61,814 bases of DNA, taken from Pseudomonas delhiensis. GTDB lineage: Bacteria; Pseudomonadota; Gammaproteobacteria; Pseudomonadales; Pseudomonadaceae. The notes under the pieces are model-generated. The model was not told the DNA's origin and made no database searches. It saw nothing but the letters and a program-made list of their open reading frames with translations. The DNA lies in the NCBI RefSeq assembly GCF_900187975.1, contig NZ_FZPC01000036.1:1-61814 (forward strand). The letters run 5' to 3'. Positions 1 through 11,000 of this stretch are shown in pieces. Within the stretch, counting starts at the first letter, position 1, and each line of letters opens with the position of its first letter. The translations under genes were made by a program, and so were the position numbers.

Positions 1-66
1 CGGACGCATCATGACGGGGCTCCACTGGGAAAATGGGAGCCCAGCATCCGGAAGCAGGCAGTTCAA

Positions 67-1260
67 ATGAAGGTGGGGTTTGTGGAGCGCTTACGTAACG
101 TCGAGCTGATGTGGCTGACTGGTCGCCTGAAACCGGACTTCAAGACCATCGCTAACTTCCGCAAGGACAATGGCAAAGCCATTCGGGCTGTCTGCTGGCA
201 GTTCGTGGTCCTGTGCCAACAGCTCGGTTTGTTCTCCGAAGCGCTGGTGGCTATCGGCGGCAGCAAGTTCAAGGCGGTCAACAATCGCGACCGCAACTTC
301 ACCAGTGCCAAGCTGCAACGGCGGATGGAAGAGATCGAGTCCAGCCTCAGCCGCTACCTCACTGCGCTGGACACTGCCGACCGGCAAGAACCAGCCGTTG
401 CTCAGGTCAAAGTCGAACGCCTCCGCGACAAGATCGAGACCTTGAAAGCCAAGATGCAGGCGCTCAAGGAAATCGAGGTTCAGCTCAACGAAGCACCGGA
501 TAATCAGCTCTCCCTTACTGATCCCGATGCCCGCTCAAGGAAGACCCGTGGCAGCGGAATGGTTGGCTACAACGTGCAGGCAGCGGTCGACGCGAAGCAC
601 CACCTGATCGTGACCCACGAGGTCACAAACGACGGCGTTGATCGAGACCAACTGAGCTCGATGGCCAAGCAAGCGCGAGCAGCCATGGGTGTCGAGGTAC
701 TCTCGGCGGTCGCCGATAGAGGGTATTTCAAAAGCGAAGAAATCCTGGCGTGCCAGGAATCCGGAGTCACTGTTTTCGTACCCAAGACACTGACTTCTGG
801 GGCGACAGCGGCGGGCCGCTTTGGCAAAGGTGATTTCATCTATGACGCAGCCAAGAACTAGTACCGATGCCCTGCTGGGCAAAGCCTGATTTGGCGTTTC
901 TCAAGCGTCGAGAAAGGGCTGAAGCTGCACCGCTACTGGAGCTCGCATTGCCAAGGTTGTGCACTGAAGGAGCGCTGCACACCGAGCCCAGAGCGCCGGG
1001 TGAGTCGCTGGGAACATGAGACGGTGCTCGAGGATATGCAGTCCCGCTTGGATCAGGCGCCGGAGATGATGCGCATCCGGCGCCAGACGGTGGAGCATCC
1101 ATTTGGCACGCTGAAGGCCTGGATGGGCGCCACCCATTTCCTCACCCGAACGCTCGACCGGGTAAGCACGGAAATGAGCCTGCATGTGCTCGCCTACAAC
1201 TTCAAACGGGGGCTGAGTCTGCTGGGCAGCAGTGCGCTGATGGCAGCGATGAGGGCCTGA
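67..1260 (+). pseudogene. IS1182-family transposase remnant, 5'-truncated with an internal stop
   Basis: The reading frame matches IS1182-type DDE transposases from a conserved RNVELMWLTGRLKPDFKTI segment (from about 91) to the C-terminal VEHPFGTLKAWMG and LAYNFKRGL segments. The normal N-terminal 90 or so residues are missing, and the DNA before about 91 no longer matches, so the element is cut at its left end. A TAG at 859-861 interrupts the frame after YDAAKN. The same frame continues without a shift into YRCPAGQ and on to the TGA at 1258-1260, so one base change (probably GAG to TAG) explains the break. The transposase should be inactive. The IS1182 family call is from memory of the family. 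Confidence 0.85.
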
Positions 1261-1799
1261 AACCCTCTTCGCGGCCTGATGAACTCGTCGTACAGCATCG
1301 CGGAAGCCGCAGATGCCAGAGTCAGTTGAATGACTCGGAGCGACACGCCACAAGTCCGCAGGGCCTCTGAGCGCCGCTAAAGCAATCCAATGACCAGCTA
1401 TCCGCCACCCGCTGCGTTTTTACACGGTCTGGGCCACAAGCCGACATTCAAGAGCATCTGTCCCCCGGTACTTGGCAATCTCAGTTCACGAAGGCTTGAG
1501 CGGCACTAAGCGAAGAGTAACTCCTAGCCGCCCGCTCACTTGTATCGAGATAGACCAATGGTCAGGCGCTGTTGCGCATACAACGAACCGTGCTCCGCTT
1601 TCAGTCCAGACGGTGTAAAACGCAGCCAATGTCCCTGCTATCCTACCACCGGCAGTTGTAGAGAGGGGGACAGTCCATGAAGCGCTGCCAATACGGCGCG
1701 CAAACTGGATCGGCCGCGTATAACCGCATCAGGGGGTAACAGTCAGGAGCACGCAATTTTGTGCAAAGCGATTACCCTCTTTGGGGGCGACTGTTTCCA
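1261..1799. other. IS tail and gene-free spacer
   Basis: No convincing gene is seen. The first part (to about 1440, containing a TTTTTACACGG-like stretch) is probably the right end of the decayed IS. Further right is a nested inverted repeat: GGGTAA at 1734-1739 pairs with TTACCC at 1772-1777, and inside it GCAC and GTGC flank an AT-rich centre near 1749-1764. It could be an operator or a small structured RNA; nothing decides between these. Confidence 0.4.
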
Positions 1800-1837
1800 G
1801 ATTGTAAAATCTCTACGAAAGGATAGATTACAAAATC
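1800..1837 (+). promoter_or_regulatory. Pair of GATT-N4-AATC dyads upstream of the membrane protein gene
   Basis: GATTGTAAAATC (1800-1811) and GATTACAAAATC (1826-1837) are 12-base near-copies, each an imperfect palindrome of the form GATT-N4-AATC, offset by 26 bases. They lie 35-72 bases upstream of the ATG at 1872. The position and symmetry suggest a two-site operator; the regulator is unknown. Confidence 0.4.
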
Positions 1838-1871
1838 CCCTTCCAAGAGTATGTAGAGGAGTTAATTGTGG

Positions 1872-3500
1872 ATGATAAATGACTTGCAAGTGCAACAGGC
1901 TAACTGTTTCTACAACTACACAATAGGGCTAAATGTTACTGAAGTTGACCTTCTCAAGACAGCCACGAAATTTCTTAAGTCTGGCATAGTCAGGACCGTA
2001 TGCTTCTCAGACTTGAAGGCCTTGTACCTTGATGAGCACGGTAAGCTCCAACTTGAATGGCTTCGACCGCAGGGGCGACAGTGGGATAGTCACTGGACAA
2101 TTAGATTCAGCCAAAACCTGCCAAAGAACACTGCCGGCCACCTCTTCTTCTGCCTGGGGTTGTCTTTCAATGAGCAGCGTATAGAAAGCGCTGAAGCTAA
2201 ACAGGTACCTCCACATTTTCGGGCAGCCCTACCGCCCCTAATTCTTGAGCGTGACGACTTGAGCCTGCCGATTTATCCATGGCTCAAGGTTTATGCTGAT
2301 GGCATCATGTCCATTTCTTTCCAACTTGACGCCACAGGCGGCGATCTCACTGAAGAAAATTTTATTCAAGAGATCGTTAATTTGTTTCAGTGTTATTTTG
2401 ATAGTATTTGGGTGCAAGCAGAAATCCAACGAATAGATGGTGAGCAGCTCTTGCCCAGTGCGTTCGTGGGTGAGATGTCAATTGGCGGCCAAGGCATAGT
2501 TGGACGAAAGGCCCGAAAGTTCGCTAAGGAAATGCGTCGAAGAGCGGAAGCAGTACTTGATAGATCCCTCGAAAAGGAAGGGCGGCGATTTGAATTAAAC
2601 GGGGAATCATGGAGTCTGCACCAAATCGCCGGTTCGGAAGATAAAGTTGGATGGGAGGCAACTATTGATCTTTGCCGGTCCATATACACAAACGCAGTCA
2701 CTTCGCAGATAATTGCAAAGGGCAACAGGAAGGGTAGGAAGGAAGTAGGAGTCCAACTATGGCAAGGTCGACCCTCGATTTCGCTGATGAGATTTGTGGA
2801 CCAACCGAAATGTAAAGAAGAGCTATTCGAAAAATACAGCCATTCAATATCTAGAATCCTAATTCGCTCTCCTGGAGTTGACAGCCCCCCCTCACTTCCA
2901 CCTGATTTGCGCCCCTTCGAAGATTATTGCTTTCACGGTAACAGATCGCTATTGCTCTGGACCTGGATGCGACCACTCAATGCGTCTGACGATGTAGGTG
3001 CAAACACTAGTGCTCACTGGCTGGAAAACCAAGCAAGGGCGGAGCACTTTGAATACCATAACATGCGAATTGCGAGAGCATGTGCAATCGCGAGCTCTAC
3101 TCCGTCTGATGAACAACTTATACATGCCTACGAAACCCTAGCGGCAGCTGATTCTGTGATCCACCAATCAAGTCAATCTGGAGAGATTACAGACGCGCTC
3201 GAATACCTAATGGATGCTGCGGGAACGACAAGACTTATTGCATCGGGCAAAGAGCAGGCAAGATGGCGCTTGGATGAGCGGCGCTTTAGGAACGAAATCC
3301 GGCGGTCTCGTACGGATAGGTGGTTGACAGCTGTATTTGGGTTCGTCGGCGTTGCGGGGCTCGCAGACCTAGTCACTCGACCGCTATTGCACGCGACATA
3401 TTCCGACTGGTCGGATTGGCTCACAGGGCTGGCTGCGTTCGCACTTGCATCACTCGTAGTAGGGGTTCTTTCCGTTCCTTTGTGGCTCTCTAATAAGTAG
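1872..3500 (+). CDS. Unknown protein with two C-terminal membrane segments
   Basis: This 542-residue protein was not recognised. The ATG at 1872 is preferred because a GAGGAG ribosome site lies about 10 bases upstream; an in-frame TTG at 1866 is possible. Residues 1-480 are soluble, mixed and fairly basic, with a lysine/arginine-rich helix near 210-235 and a long predicted helical stretch at about 380-475. The last 60 residues contain two hydrophobic helices (around VFGFVGVAGLADLV and LTGLAAFALASLVVGVL) separated by a short loop, so both ends should face the same side. GC content is clearly below that of the T6SS region, indicating acquisition. It sits beside two defence-type genes, so a membrane-acting defence role is possible but is only inference. 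Confidence 0.75.
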   Translation: MINDLQVQQANCFYNYTIGLNVTEVDLLKTATKFLKSGIVRTVCFSDLKALYLDEHGKLQLEWLRPQGRQWDSHWTIRFSQNLPKNTAGHLFFCLGLSFNEQRIESAEAKQVPPHFRAALPPLILERDDLSLPIYPWLKVYADGIMSISFQLDATGGDLTEENFIQEIVNLFQCYFDSIWVQAEIQRIDGEQLLPSAFVGEMSIGGQGIVGRKARKFAKEMRRRAEAVLDRSLEKEGRRFELNGESWSLHQIAGSEDKVGWEATIDLCRSIYTNAVTSQIIAKGNRKGRKEVGVQLWQGRPSISLMRFVDQPKCKEELFEKYSHSISRILIRSPGVDSPPSLPPDLRPFEDYCFHGNRSLLLWTWMRPLNASDDVGANTSAHWLENQARAEHFEYHNMRIARACAIASSTPSDEQLIHAYETLAAADSVIHQSSQSGEITDALEYLMDAAGTTRLIASGKEQARWRLDERRFRNEIRRSRTDRWLTAVFGFVGVAGLADLVTRPLLHATYSDWSDWLTGLAAFALASLVVGVLSVPLWLSNK

Positions 3501-4052
3501 CTTGAGTCTAGGTAACTGAGCTCAAAAATCACCAAAATCGAACTTGCTGGCGCGTTCAGCCCTAGCTCCAATCACCTCTAATATCAGTAATTGGAATCTA
3601 TTAAATTCTGGGCTTTCGCTTTTCGTAGAACGAGAGCATTCACCGCGATTTGACTCTGTAACTACGCCATCAATCAATCTCATTGACATGCGTGATGCTG
3701 GGTCGATAGTTGTCGGTGATCATGGTTCGCCCTAACTAGACGAATTATAGCCACCGGCAGCTCTTGGCCGTTTGCCGCCCTTTGCGGAGGGCCGCTTTGG
3801 GTTGTGGATTCAACTGACTCTCAGGTAGATTTTTGGTGGGAGATTGAGGTTGCTGCCTCGGACCTTCAGAAAAAGGTAAGCCGTTAGGCGTCGGGTGTTC
3901 CGGCATGGCCTGCCTTGCTTTAGGGTAAGCCATGTCGGTGCGCCAGGAACTGCAAAGCAAACCCAGTATTCGCCTCACGCTTACCGATTACACCGGATTT
4001 GACACGTATGCTTTATAACCATGATCGAGATGGGCATACGACTCCATGCGGA
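3501..4052. other. Gene-free spacer
   Basis: Short open frames exist on both strands (for example 3745-3978 minus), but none has a good ribosome site or recognisable composition. The segment 3760-4000 looks like degraded intergenic or mobile-element DNA with several GCCGCC/GGCGG-type short inverted repeats. No promoter or RNA gene could be supported. Confidence 0.4.
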
Positions 4053-7000
4053 TCAGATGCCTTTTTGCCTGCACTCGGCCGCAGTAAGATCCTGCTCAAG
4101 CAAAGCGTTCTGAAGTGTGAGCAGCGCAATCCAATCGGAGGTCAGTCGATTGCGCAGCAGTGCTGCCAGGCCCTTCGCTAGGGCGATTTGGCCGGCTGCC
4201 ACATCCTCGCTGAATTTCCGCAGCTGCATCTGTACCGACGTTCCCTCGGCCTGCGCCTCGAATGCCTTGAGGGCCACCGCGAGCTGCCGTTCATGGTCTT
4301 GTCGTACAGCTTGCTCAGCGGTGGACCGGTTCTCTTCTCCCAGTCTGAAGCAACGCATGCCGTCGAGTTCTGTAATCAGCTCAATGCCTCGTTGCGCCTC
4401 TCGGGTTAGAGCATCGTTCAGCCGCGGCTGCTGGAGAGTTTCTAGCCAGTCGTCCCCAGAGTACGGGGATGCGAACAGTGAGCACCTCCCCTTTATAGTC
4501 AGACACGATAGTGCGAGATGCCCGATACGTGGCACGAACCAGACTTGGCGGCCTTCGCCAATGATCGTCTGAACCTGGGCGGCATGTGCTTCAATCCACG
4601 CCGGCCAATCACCTGGATATGAAATATCCGCAATGGCAAGGAAGTCCCTATTCGGCCAAGGTAAGGGAGTTTCCCAATCTGGACGCGTATGCAACTCAAG
4701 CTCGATAGATTGTCGCTTCAGCTCGGCTTCAATACTTTGCAGATAGCTCTCTGAGCTTGCCTGCAGCTGACGTTCAACGGCCATCCTGACACTACGCAAG
4801 GCGTCGTCCGGCAGAGCGTTACGGGCGATGGAGCGCCATTGCATCAGATTGAGGCCTTGAGTGCCGGTTTCGATGGCCAACAGGCGCAACGAAGTAATCA
4901 GGTTCTCCAATCGATCCAACAGTTTTTCAGGCGATCTCCCCAAAAGCTCCCAAGGTTCTACGCGTGCGTCACGCACATTTTTGAGCAAGTCGCCGACCCA
5001 TAGGACGAACGCACCGTAATTATCCGGCAACTTGATGAAGCGTCGAATCAAATCGGCAGAGCAATGGAAAAGCAGATTTTGCAGCGGTGTGCTGTGCTCG
5101 GCCGGGGCACCGCCGTTTGGGGAGGCGTCTCGTGGAGGAGTCAGTTGGCGAGAGGTGTCGTGAATGTTGCCTAAGCGATCGAGTATCTTCGCTTGGGGCG
5201 GTTTGCCGCGCAGGGTGGTATCCACTATGCGCTCCAGTGCGGGTAGCAAGCGTTCTAGCATGTCATACGAACGATGCAGATAGTCGGTGTAGCTATCGTT
5301 GCCAACCAACCGTGCTGCCGCAGCGACCCAGCGTTTGTTCCACGCGGGTAGTGCAGTGAAAGGTGTGTTCTTCCGAGGGATGCGTTTGCTGGCATCCGGT
5401 AATTCGGATCGGAGGCCATCGGCCGCAATTGCGTCGACGGCCGCTACCGTTGCGCTTGGGTCAAGCCCAAGCAGCGTGGCGCAGAGTGGTGCCACCTCAT
5501 CATTGAGTCGAGCCTGTGCGGAGGGTGCAACGTAGTAAATGATGCTGCGTAGAAGACGCCCTTCGGGTGCTGCTTCTATGGTAACTGGCCCTGCCCAGGG
5601 CAATTCGTGTGGGACGCGCCCCAGTAAGCGGTTGCGCATCGGTGCCTCCACCCAGCCCGATGTGATGCGCGGGTCTATTAGATGAACAGCGCCCAGTAGA
5701 TCGGCAAGGTCGCCGAGATTGACTGCGTCGAAATTGGGTTTCACCGCCAGCAGTGACGATCGCAAAGTTTCCGGCAGCTCCATGCCGACCAGTGCCCCGA
5801 TGAGTGCTCGAAGGCGGTGGATATCAGAGGTGGTGACCATCTGATGCAAGGAGGTTCGAGAAAGGGCGGATAATAGATTCATTCGTGGGTCCACGGCTGA
5901 TCGGGTGCGCAATACACTTACGGCATTACTCAGGCGATCCGGTAGTGGCATCAAGGAAGTATCCATGTTCGCCACTGCGAACATGGCGGCTAGGGTGATT
6001 TGGGACGGTTCCAGTCCGTCCGATAGAGCTTCCTGCACCCAAGTTCGCAGTGTTGCCTCGATATGAGCCTGGCCCATGCCGGACAGTGCTGTGACCAGGG
6101 CGACGGGATCCTGCTCGCGTTCCAGTCGTGAGGCGAGGGCCGCGACGAAAGCGCTTGTCGCGCTGGGATGATTCACCAACACGTGGGCGGTCAAGGCTTC
6201 CAAGCTATCGCTGTGCACGGAATGAACCGCCTCGGCCACTGTTAGCGATGGCGCCTGTGGTGGGTAAGCATGGCAAAGGTCGAAGAGCATTGCCGAACGC
6301 AGTTGGTGAAGGCCTCCGATGCGTCCATCTTCCTTCGCAGCAACGAGATGCTCATCAATCAGACGGCGCAGGCCCCGCCCCAGATCACCGTGCGCGATAT
6401 TCAGCACCGTAGACAACCGTTCAGCATCAATCGTGGCGCCCGCCATGCCGGCGAGCGAGGTAACGCGAAGGATGGTCAATTCGGTATCGCGAGATTCGCG
6501 CAGCCGTCGATCCACTTGCTCGCGGAGTACCGCTTCGATCCGGTCCCCTCGCGTCAATATATGTGTGTATTCAAGCAGGAGTCCGCCGCTTCGCTCCCAA
6601 GGTTCGCGCCAACCCACCCAAGAGGTCCGGCCTTGATCGAGCAGCCGGCGCCAAATCCGTTCCGCCACTGCCTCTTCAACGGGAGGGCGAACTTCTTTTG
6701 CGCTCGCTCGGGCAGTCAGCATGAAAACATCTTCTTCTCGGATCGAGCCGAGCAGCAAAATCCCGCTACCGCTTCCTACCTCCTTACTCAAACCATCCCA
6801 TAGACTGCTGCCCCCGCGACCGACATCGTCCAGGATGAAACCGAGTGGTGCGGCAGGGGATGCCCTCAATGCCTGGGCGAGGCGCATGAACAGGTGTGCG
6901 TCGGCCGCATCGCCGCGCTTGATTTCGAACCAGCGCACGGTATGCCGGATCGCACGCGCAGCCTCCCACATAAGCGCCGATTTGCCGCTACCCGATTGGC

Positions 7001-7844
7001 CCACGATCAACGTGGCGCCACTGGTTTCCAGAGCGTCGAGAACTATGCTGCGCGTCTCCGGTCGTTCGGCGACCAGACCGGCCGCGAGGTGGCCCGGGCG
7101 TGTATTGATGCCTTGATAAAAGCTGGGGTCATCCGTGGGTGTTAGGAAATCGAGCGCCTCGCAGAGTCCGTCGCGCAATGCTGTCTCCATGCCGCTTAGG
7201 TCGAGGATCGGCGCGATCCTGCGCACACACGCCTCCATGTCAGATACGGCCAGGCCTGCATAGCGGGTGTCTTTGACCACTCCATTGGCATCGGCCAAGC
7301 CGCCGATGCTGCTGAGTAGCTCAGCGTAATGGACCTGTGCAGCCAAGGGGGCGCAAGACGTAATTCGGCTGATGGATCTCAGCGCGACTTCAAAGGGGGC
7401 GGGGGTAATCCAAACAAGGGTGCGAGGCGCGAGCGAGTTCCAACGTGGGTCGCTCGCCATGGCCTTGGCCAGGCCCAGATGATCGGCCAGCCTGTGGTCA
7501 ATGGGAGGTCCTTCTGTAATCGGCTGTTCTATGACTAGGATCAAATCATCGGCAAGGGGATAGGAGGCCCCCTCGTTTCTATGCCAAAGCTCACGGACAA
7601 AGTTTGCCGCCTCACTAATCGAGAAAGGCCCCAGATGGTCGCGCCGTGATTTCACCTGTACGAGGGCGGAGCGCGTCGCTCCGCGAAGCTCATAATCGTC
7701 TTGGCCCTCGGGTATCACTTCGCCGTATGGTAGTGCTCCGCTCCAGCACTGTGTCGCCAGCCAAACGCCGACAGCATCCTGATAGCGGAAGCCACGCCCA
7801 GCATGCGATCCTGCACGCGATGCACCATACTTCGAACCATTCAT
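4053..7844 (-). CDS. Cap4/DUF4297-like nuclease fused to a STAND-type NTPase (Avs-like defence protein)
   Basis: The product is 1263 residues. The N-terminus (about 15-75) reads GFRYQDAVGVWLA, then an acidic DDYELRG, then VQVKSR, which is the D...QxK layout of Cap4/DUF4297 restriction-like nuclease domains. A P-loop GQSGSGKS lies at about 280-288. A Walker B-like FILDD follows at about 337 and a GSIREED sensor-like arginine at about 368, which fits a STAND ATPase. The remaining 800 residues are helical and repeat-like with no named domain, a likely sensor. Size and order match Avs-type phage sensors, in which target binding triggers NTPase oligomerisation and DNA cleavage. It is divergent from the helicase-PLD gene across 226 bases. 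The domain call is by motif; the closest subfamily was not determined. Confidence 0.75.
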   Translation of the reverse strand: MNGSKYGASRAGSHAGRGFRYQDAVGVWLATQCWSGALPYGEVIPEGQDDYELRGATRSALVQVKSRRDHLGPFSISEAANFVRELWHRNEGASYPLADDLILVIEQPITEGPPIDHRLADHLGLAKAMASDPRWNSLAPRTLVWITPAPFEVALRSISRITSCAPLAAQVHYAELLSSIGGLADANGVVKDTRYAGLAVSDMEACVRRIAPILDLSGMETALRDGLCEALDFLTPTDDPSFYQGINTRPGHLAAGLVAERPETRSIVLDALETSGATLIVGQSGSGKSALMWEAARAIRHTVRWFEIKRGDAADAHLFMRLAQALRASPAAPLGFILDDVGRGGSSLWDGLSKEVGSGSGILLLGSIREEDVFMLTARASAKEVRPPVEEAVAERIWRRLLDQGRTSWVGWREPWERSGGLLLEYTHILTRGDRIEAVLREQVDRRLRESRDTELTILRVTSLAGMAGATIDAERLSTVLNIAHGDLGRGLRRLIDEHLVAAKEDGRIGGLHQLRSAMLFDLCHAYPPQAPSLTVAEAVHSVHSDSLEALTAHVLVNHPSATSAFVAALASRLEREQDPVALVTALSGMGQAHIEATLRTWVQEALSDGLEPSQITLAAMFAVANMDTSLMPLPDRLSNAVSVLRTRSAVDPRMNLLSALSRTSLHQMVTTSDIHRLRALIGALVGMELPETLRSSLLAVKPNFDAVNLGDLADLLGAVHLIDPRITSGWVEAPMRNRLLGRVPHELPWAGPVTIEAAPEGRLLRSIIYYVAPSAQARLNDEVAPLCATLLGLDPSATVAAVDAIAADGLRSELPDASKRIPRKNTPFTALPAWNKRWVAAAARLVGNDSYTDYLHRSYDMLERLLPALERIVDTTLRGKPPQAKILDRLGNIHDTSRQLTPPRDASPNGGAPAEHSTPLQNLLFHCSADLIRRFIKLPDNYGAFVLWVGDLLKNVRDARVEPWELLGRSPEKLLDRLENLITSLRLLAIETGTQGLNLMQWRSIARNALPDDALRSVRMAVERQLQASSESYLQSIEAELKRQSIELELHTRPDWETPLPWPNRDFLAIADISYPGDWPAWIEAHAAQVQTIIGEGRQVWFVPRIGHLALSCLTIKGRCSLFASPYSGDDWLETLQQPRLNDALTREAQRGIELITELDGMRCFRLGEENRSTAEQAVRQDHERQLAVALKAFEAQAEGTSVQMQLRKFSEDVAAGQIALAKGLAALLRNRLTSDWIALLTLQNALLEQDLTAAECRQKGI

Positions 7845-8070
7845 ACAACTCTATCCTCGCTTTGAATCGCCCTTAGTCTCTCGCTATGGCGTTTTTTTCT
7901 ACAATGACCAACTGCAGCGCAGTTCCAGGCATGCATTCCATTGTGCATACCGATTTGGCCAGCCATGCCTACAAGGCTCCAGGCAGTGATGGAGAGGGTA
8001 TGGCTGTATGCTACTAGTTGAGCGTTGACGTAGAATCCTAAGCTACATTCGCTCAGGCTCGGATGAGGTT
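7845..8070. promoter_or_regulatory. Divergent promoter region between two defence genes
   Basis: These 226 bases separate the starts of the nuclease-STAND gene (minus) and the helicase-PLD gene (plus) and must hold both promoters. A TTGACG at about 8026 is visible, but no well-spaced -10 partner was found, so no promoter is called precisely. Confidence 0.45.
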
Positions 8071-11000
8071 ATGCAAGGCAAGCAGCAAGACATGGAGGTT
8101 TTGGATGGTTGGCGTGCGTTCGTTGAAGCGACCGGAATAGCCAAGAGCCGAATCAAGGAAGCTGATGTCCATGAGCATCAGCAGATCAAGCTCAACAGGA
8201 AAAGCCTCCAGGAGGACGACCTGGGGTTCTGCTTTTCTCTATCCGGCGCTCAAGCGTCTACCCTAAAGGGTCGTTTCACCAAGCCGGATAAGCAGGGGCG
8301 AGTGCAATCCGACCCACTACAGCTCGGCTTTCCGTTGCTGCGTGTCACCGAAGGCTCGAAAGCCTTTTTCATTCCGCTTTTTCGCTATTCGTTGCCCGAT
8401 ACCTGGCATAGCGAGGAGTCACAGTTGTTCACTGTGCCGGTGAAGCAAGGCTCCGAAGTCGCGCCGAACATTGATGCTTTCCGCCTGTACCTGGATATTG
8501 ATGTTCAGGAGCTGGGGGCCGAGCGGCACATGATGAGCATCGCTGCCGCCTGCATGGAGGATACGCAGGCGAGTTTTAGTGAGCTTTTCAGTGCATTTCT
8601 GCGTTGGATCAAACAGCGTTTGGACGACTTAAGCGAAAGCTCAGCCAAAAGCGCGATGGCCTCCCTGGAGCTGGCTTTCACCGCGATCATCTGTCCGGAA
8701 GCGAATTCTGACTTCAACACCAGGGAGCAGTTGAAGGATTACGAGGTGCTCCTACAGCGCTCCAACCTGCAGGGATTGCCTTTACTTCGGCAGTACATTG
8801 AGCACCGCTTTGCCGAAACAGCTTCAACGCCTTCCTCGCCCTTGCGTCCTCCCTATGGCCTGTTCGAGCACCAGTATCCCTTGGGGCGTGGACAGATGAT
8901 GGCGCTTGCTCAGATTTCGAGTGGAGCGTCATTGTCGGCTGTGCAGGGGGCTCCGGGTACGGGCAAGACAACCCTGTTCAAGTCACTCATTGCCAGTCAG
9001 ATCGTGGAGCGGGCACTAGCATGCATTGGTGGCAATGATCGTAATCTGGGGTTGGTTGTTACCTCCACGGCCAAAAAGGCCGTAGAAAATGTTATCGATG
9101 ATCTTCGCGGCGATGCTTACCTGGAGAACATCAACTGGCTGTATTTCCAAGGAGGAGATAGTGGCCAGGTGACTAATGAGCTCCAGCGTGTAAGTGCGTT
9201 GCTACGGCAGCTTGATACTGAACTCCACGATCAGGGCAAGCAGAAGGTGTTGGCAGCGAGGATCACCGAGAATCAGCGCTTGATTGATGTCTGTCTGAAT
9301 CGATTCGAGGCGCTGAAAAAACAGCTCGACGTGGCGACTGCGCCCTTGAAGGGGGCGTCGCCTGAAGCCTATGAGGCGCAATTAAGACTGCTCGGAAGTG
9401 ATGTATCTCGACGGTGCTCGGAGTTGGGTTTCTCCGTTGAGCGGGGGGTAGACATTGCTCAGCAATGTGCCGATGCTCTCTCCGGCCTCGACGCCCAAAA
9501 GGTTGAGTATGCACACGCCCAAAGGTGGCTGTCTGGCGGCTATGGCAAATTGGTTGGTGCTCCTTTCCCTCTGGAGAATTACCGTGACTGGTTGAGCAGC
9601 TCACTGAGCGAAAACCTTCAGCACCATTTTGCTGAGCACCCAACGAGTGGATTGGGGCTACTACTGGCCAGGTGGTTCGGCGGCAAGTACCGAGCGGCAC
9701 GGAAGCATCTACACAAGGCCTACCCTGAGGATTTCTCGAATTACGGTTTGAGCGGCCTCGATCAGGTGCAGTTGGCGAAGCTTGCACGCAACCGCAAGGA
9801 GCTACTCGCAACAGCTGACATTGATCAGCTATTGAAAGCCGCGAGGTGGGAGGAGACCGACGCAGAGAAGGAGAGAGAGCGGGCTTTAAAGCAGCTTTCA
9901 ACTGACTTATCTGGGCTCGCATCTCGCATCGCTAATTTGCATCGCTATAAAGAGGCAAAACGTGCCCTGCAAGACGAGTTTCCTGAGGGCGATTGGTTCG
10001 AAGTGCTGCGTATGCGCTTTATCGCGGAGCAGCGCGTACTGTTCGAGTGTGCGATTGACTACCTCTGGCAGGAGTTGCTGCGACAGAAGGCCTCAGTACG
10101 TCAGGTACTGTCGCTTTGGAGCAGCATGCTCAGTGGCAAGCAAGACAGTGGGTACTACCGGTGGAAGGACAAGCTGGAGGAGTTCTATCGCTTTATCAGC
10201 CTGGCCTACCCGGTGATGGCATCGACCTTGGCGTCGGTGCATAAATTAGCCGGCTACAAACTCTCTGACTTGAATGGGGTCACACCGTACCAACTAAGCC
10301 TTGTGGATGAGGCGGGCATGATTTCGGTGGAATCGCTGGTTCCGCTGCTGGCCCGCAGTCAAAGGGCAATCGTTGTAGGTGACCCCTTGCAGATCGAGCC
10401 CATACGCTCGTTGGATAAGGTGGCGGCAGAAAAGCTGAGAGCCCGGTACTTCGAAAACAACACTCTCTATGAAGCGGTCTCGCCAATGCTAGTCACGGCC
10501 TATCACCGAGCGGCTGGTACCTTGACCGGCAGCGTCGCCGATATTGGAAATGGCATAGTTCTAGACGAGCACCGACGTTGTCAGTCGCCAATCGCCGCGC
10601 TGTTTATGAGCATTGCCGAGTACAGTGGGGTGCAGGTGCACACCGCAACAGCTGACCCCAGAATTCAGGCTGCCTGTACCAACATGGGTGGCTTCAACCT
10701 GATGTTCTACGGGGTTCAAGGGCGTCGAGGTCTTATGCCCAATACCAACCAGGATGAAGTGGACGCCATTGGTTTGTTGTTGGACAAACTTGAGGCGGCC
10801 GGGTACGACCTGACCCGAGATGTTGGGATCATCACGCCGTACTCCAACCAGAAGAATCTGCTCATCAAGGCCTATGGTGAACGCCTCAAGCACCGCCAGA
10901 CACTCAAGATCGGTTCGGTGCATCAGTTCCAGGGCGTTGGGTTTGAGGTGATCATCTACTCACCTGTGATCTTCCAGCGCACCGACCGTGATGCCTTCCA

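Noticed and set aside
3745..3978. A 77-codon minus-strand frame in the spacer beside the STAND gene
   Set aside because: Proline/glutamine-rich with no start signal or homology; looks like non-coding degraded DNA.
7021..8070. Reading the STAND gene and helicase-PLD gene as one multi-gene system
   Set aside because: They are divergent and each has a complete domain set of a stand-alone system, so they are listed as two modules; a functional link stays only a possibility.
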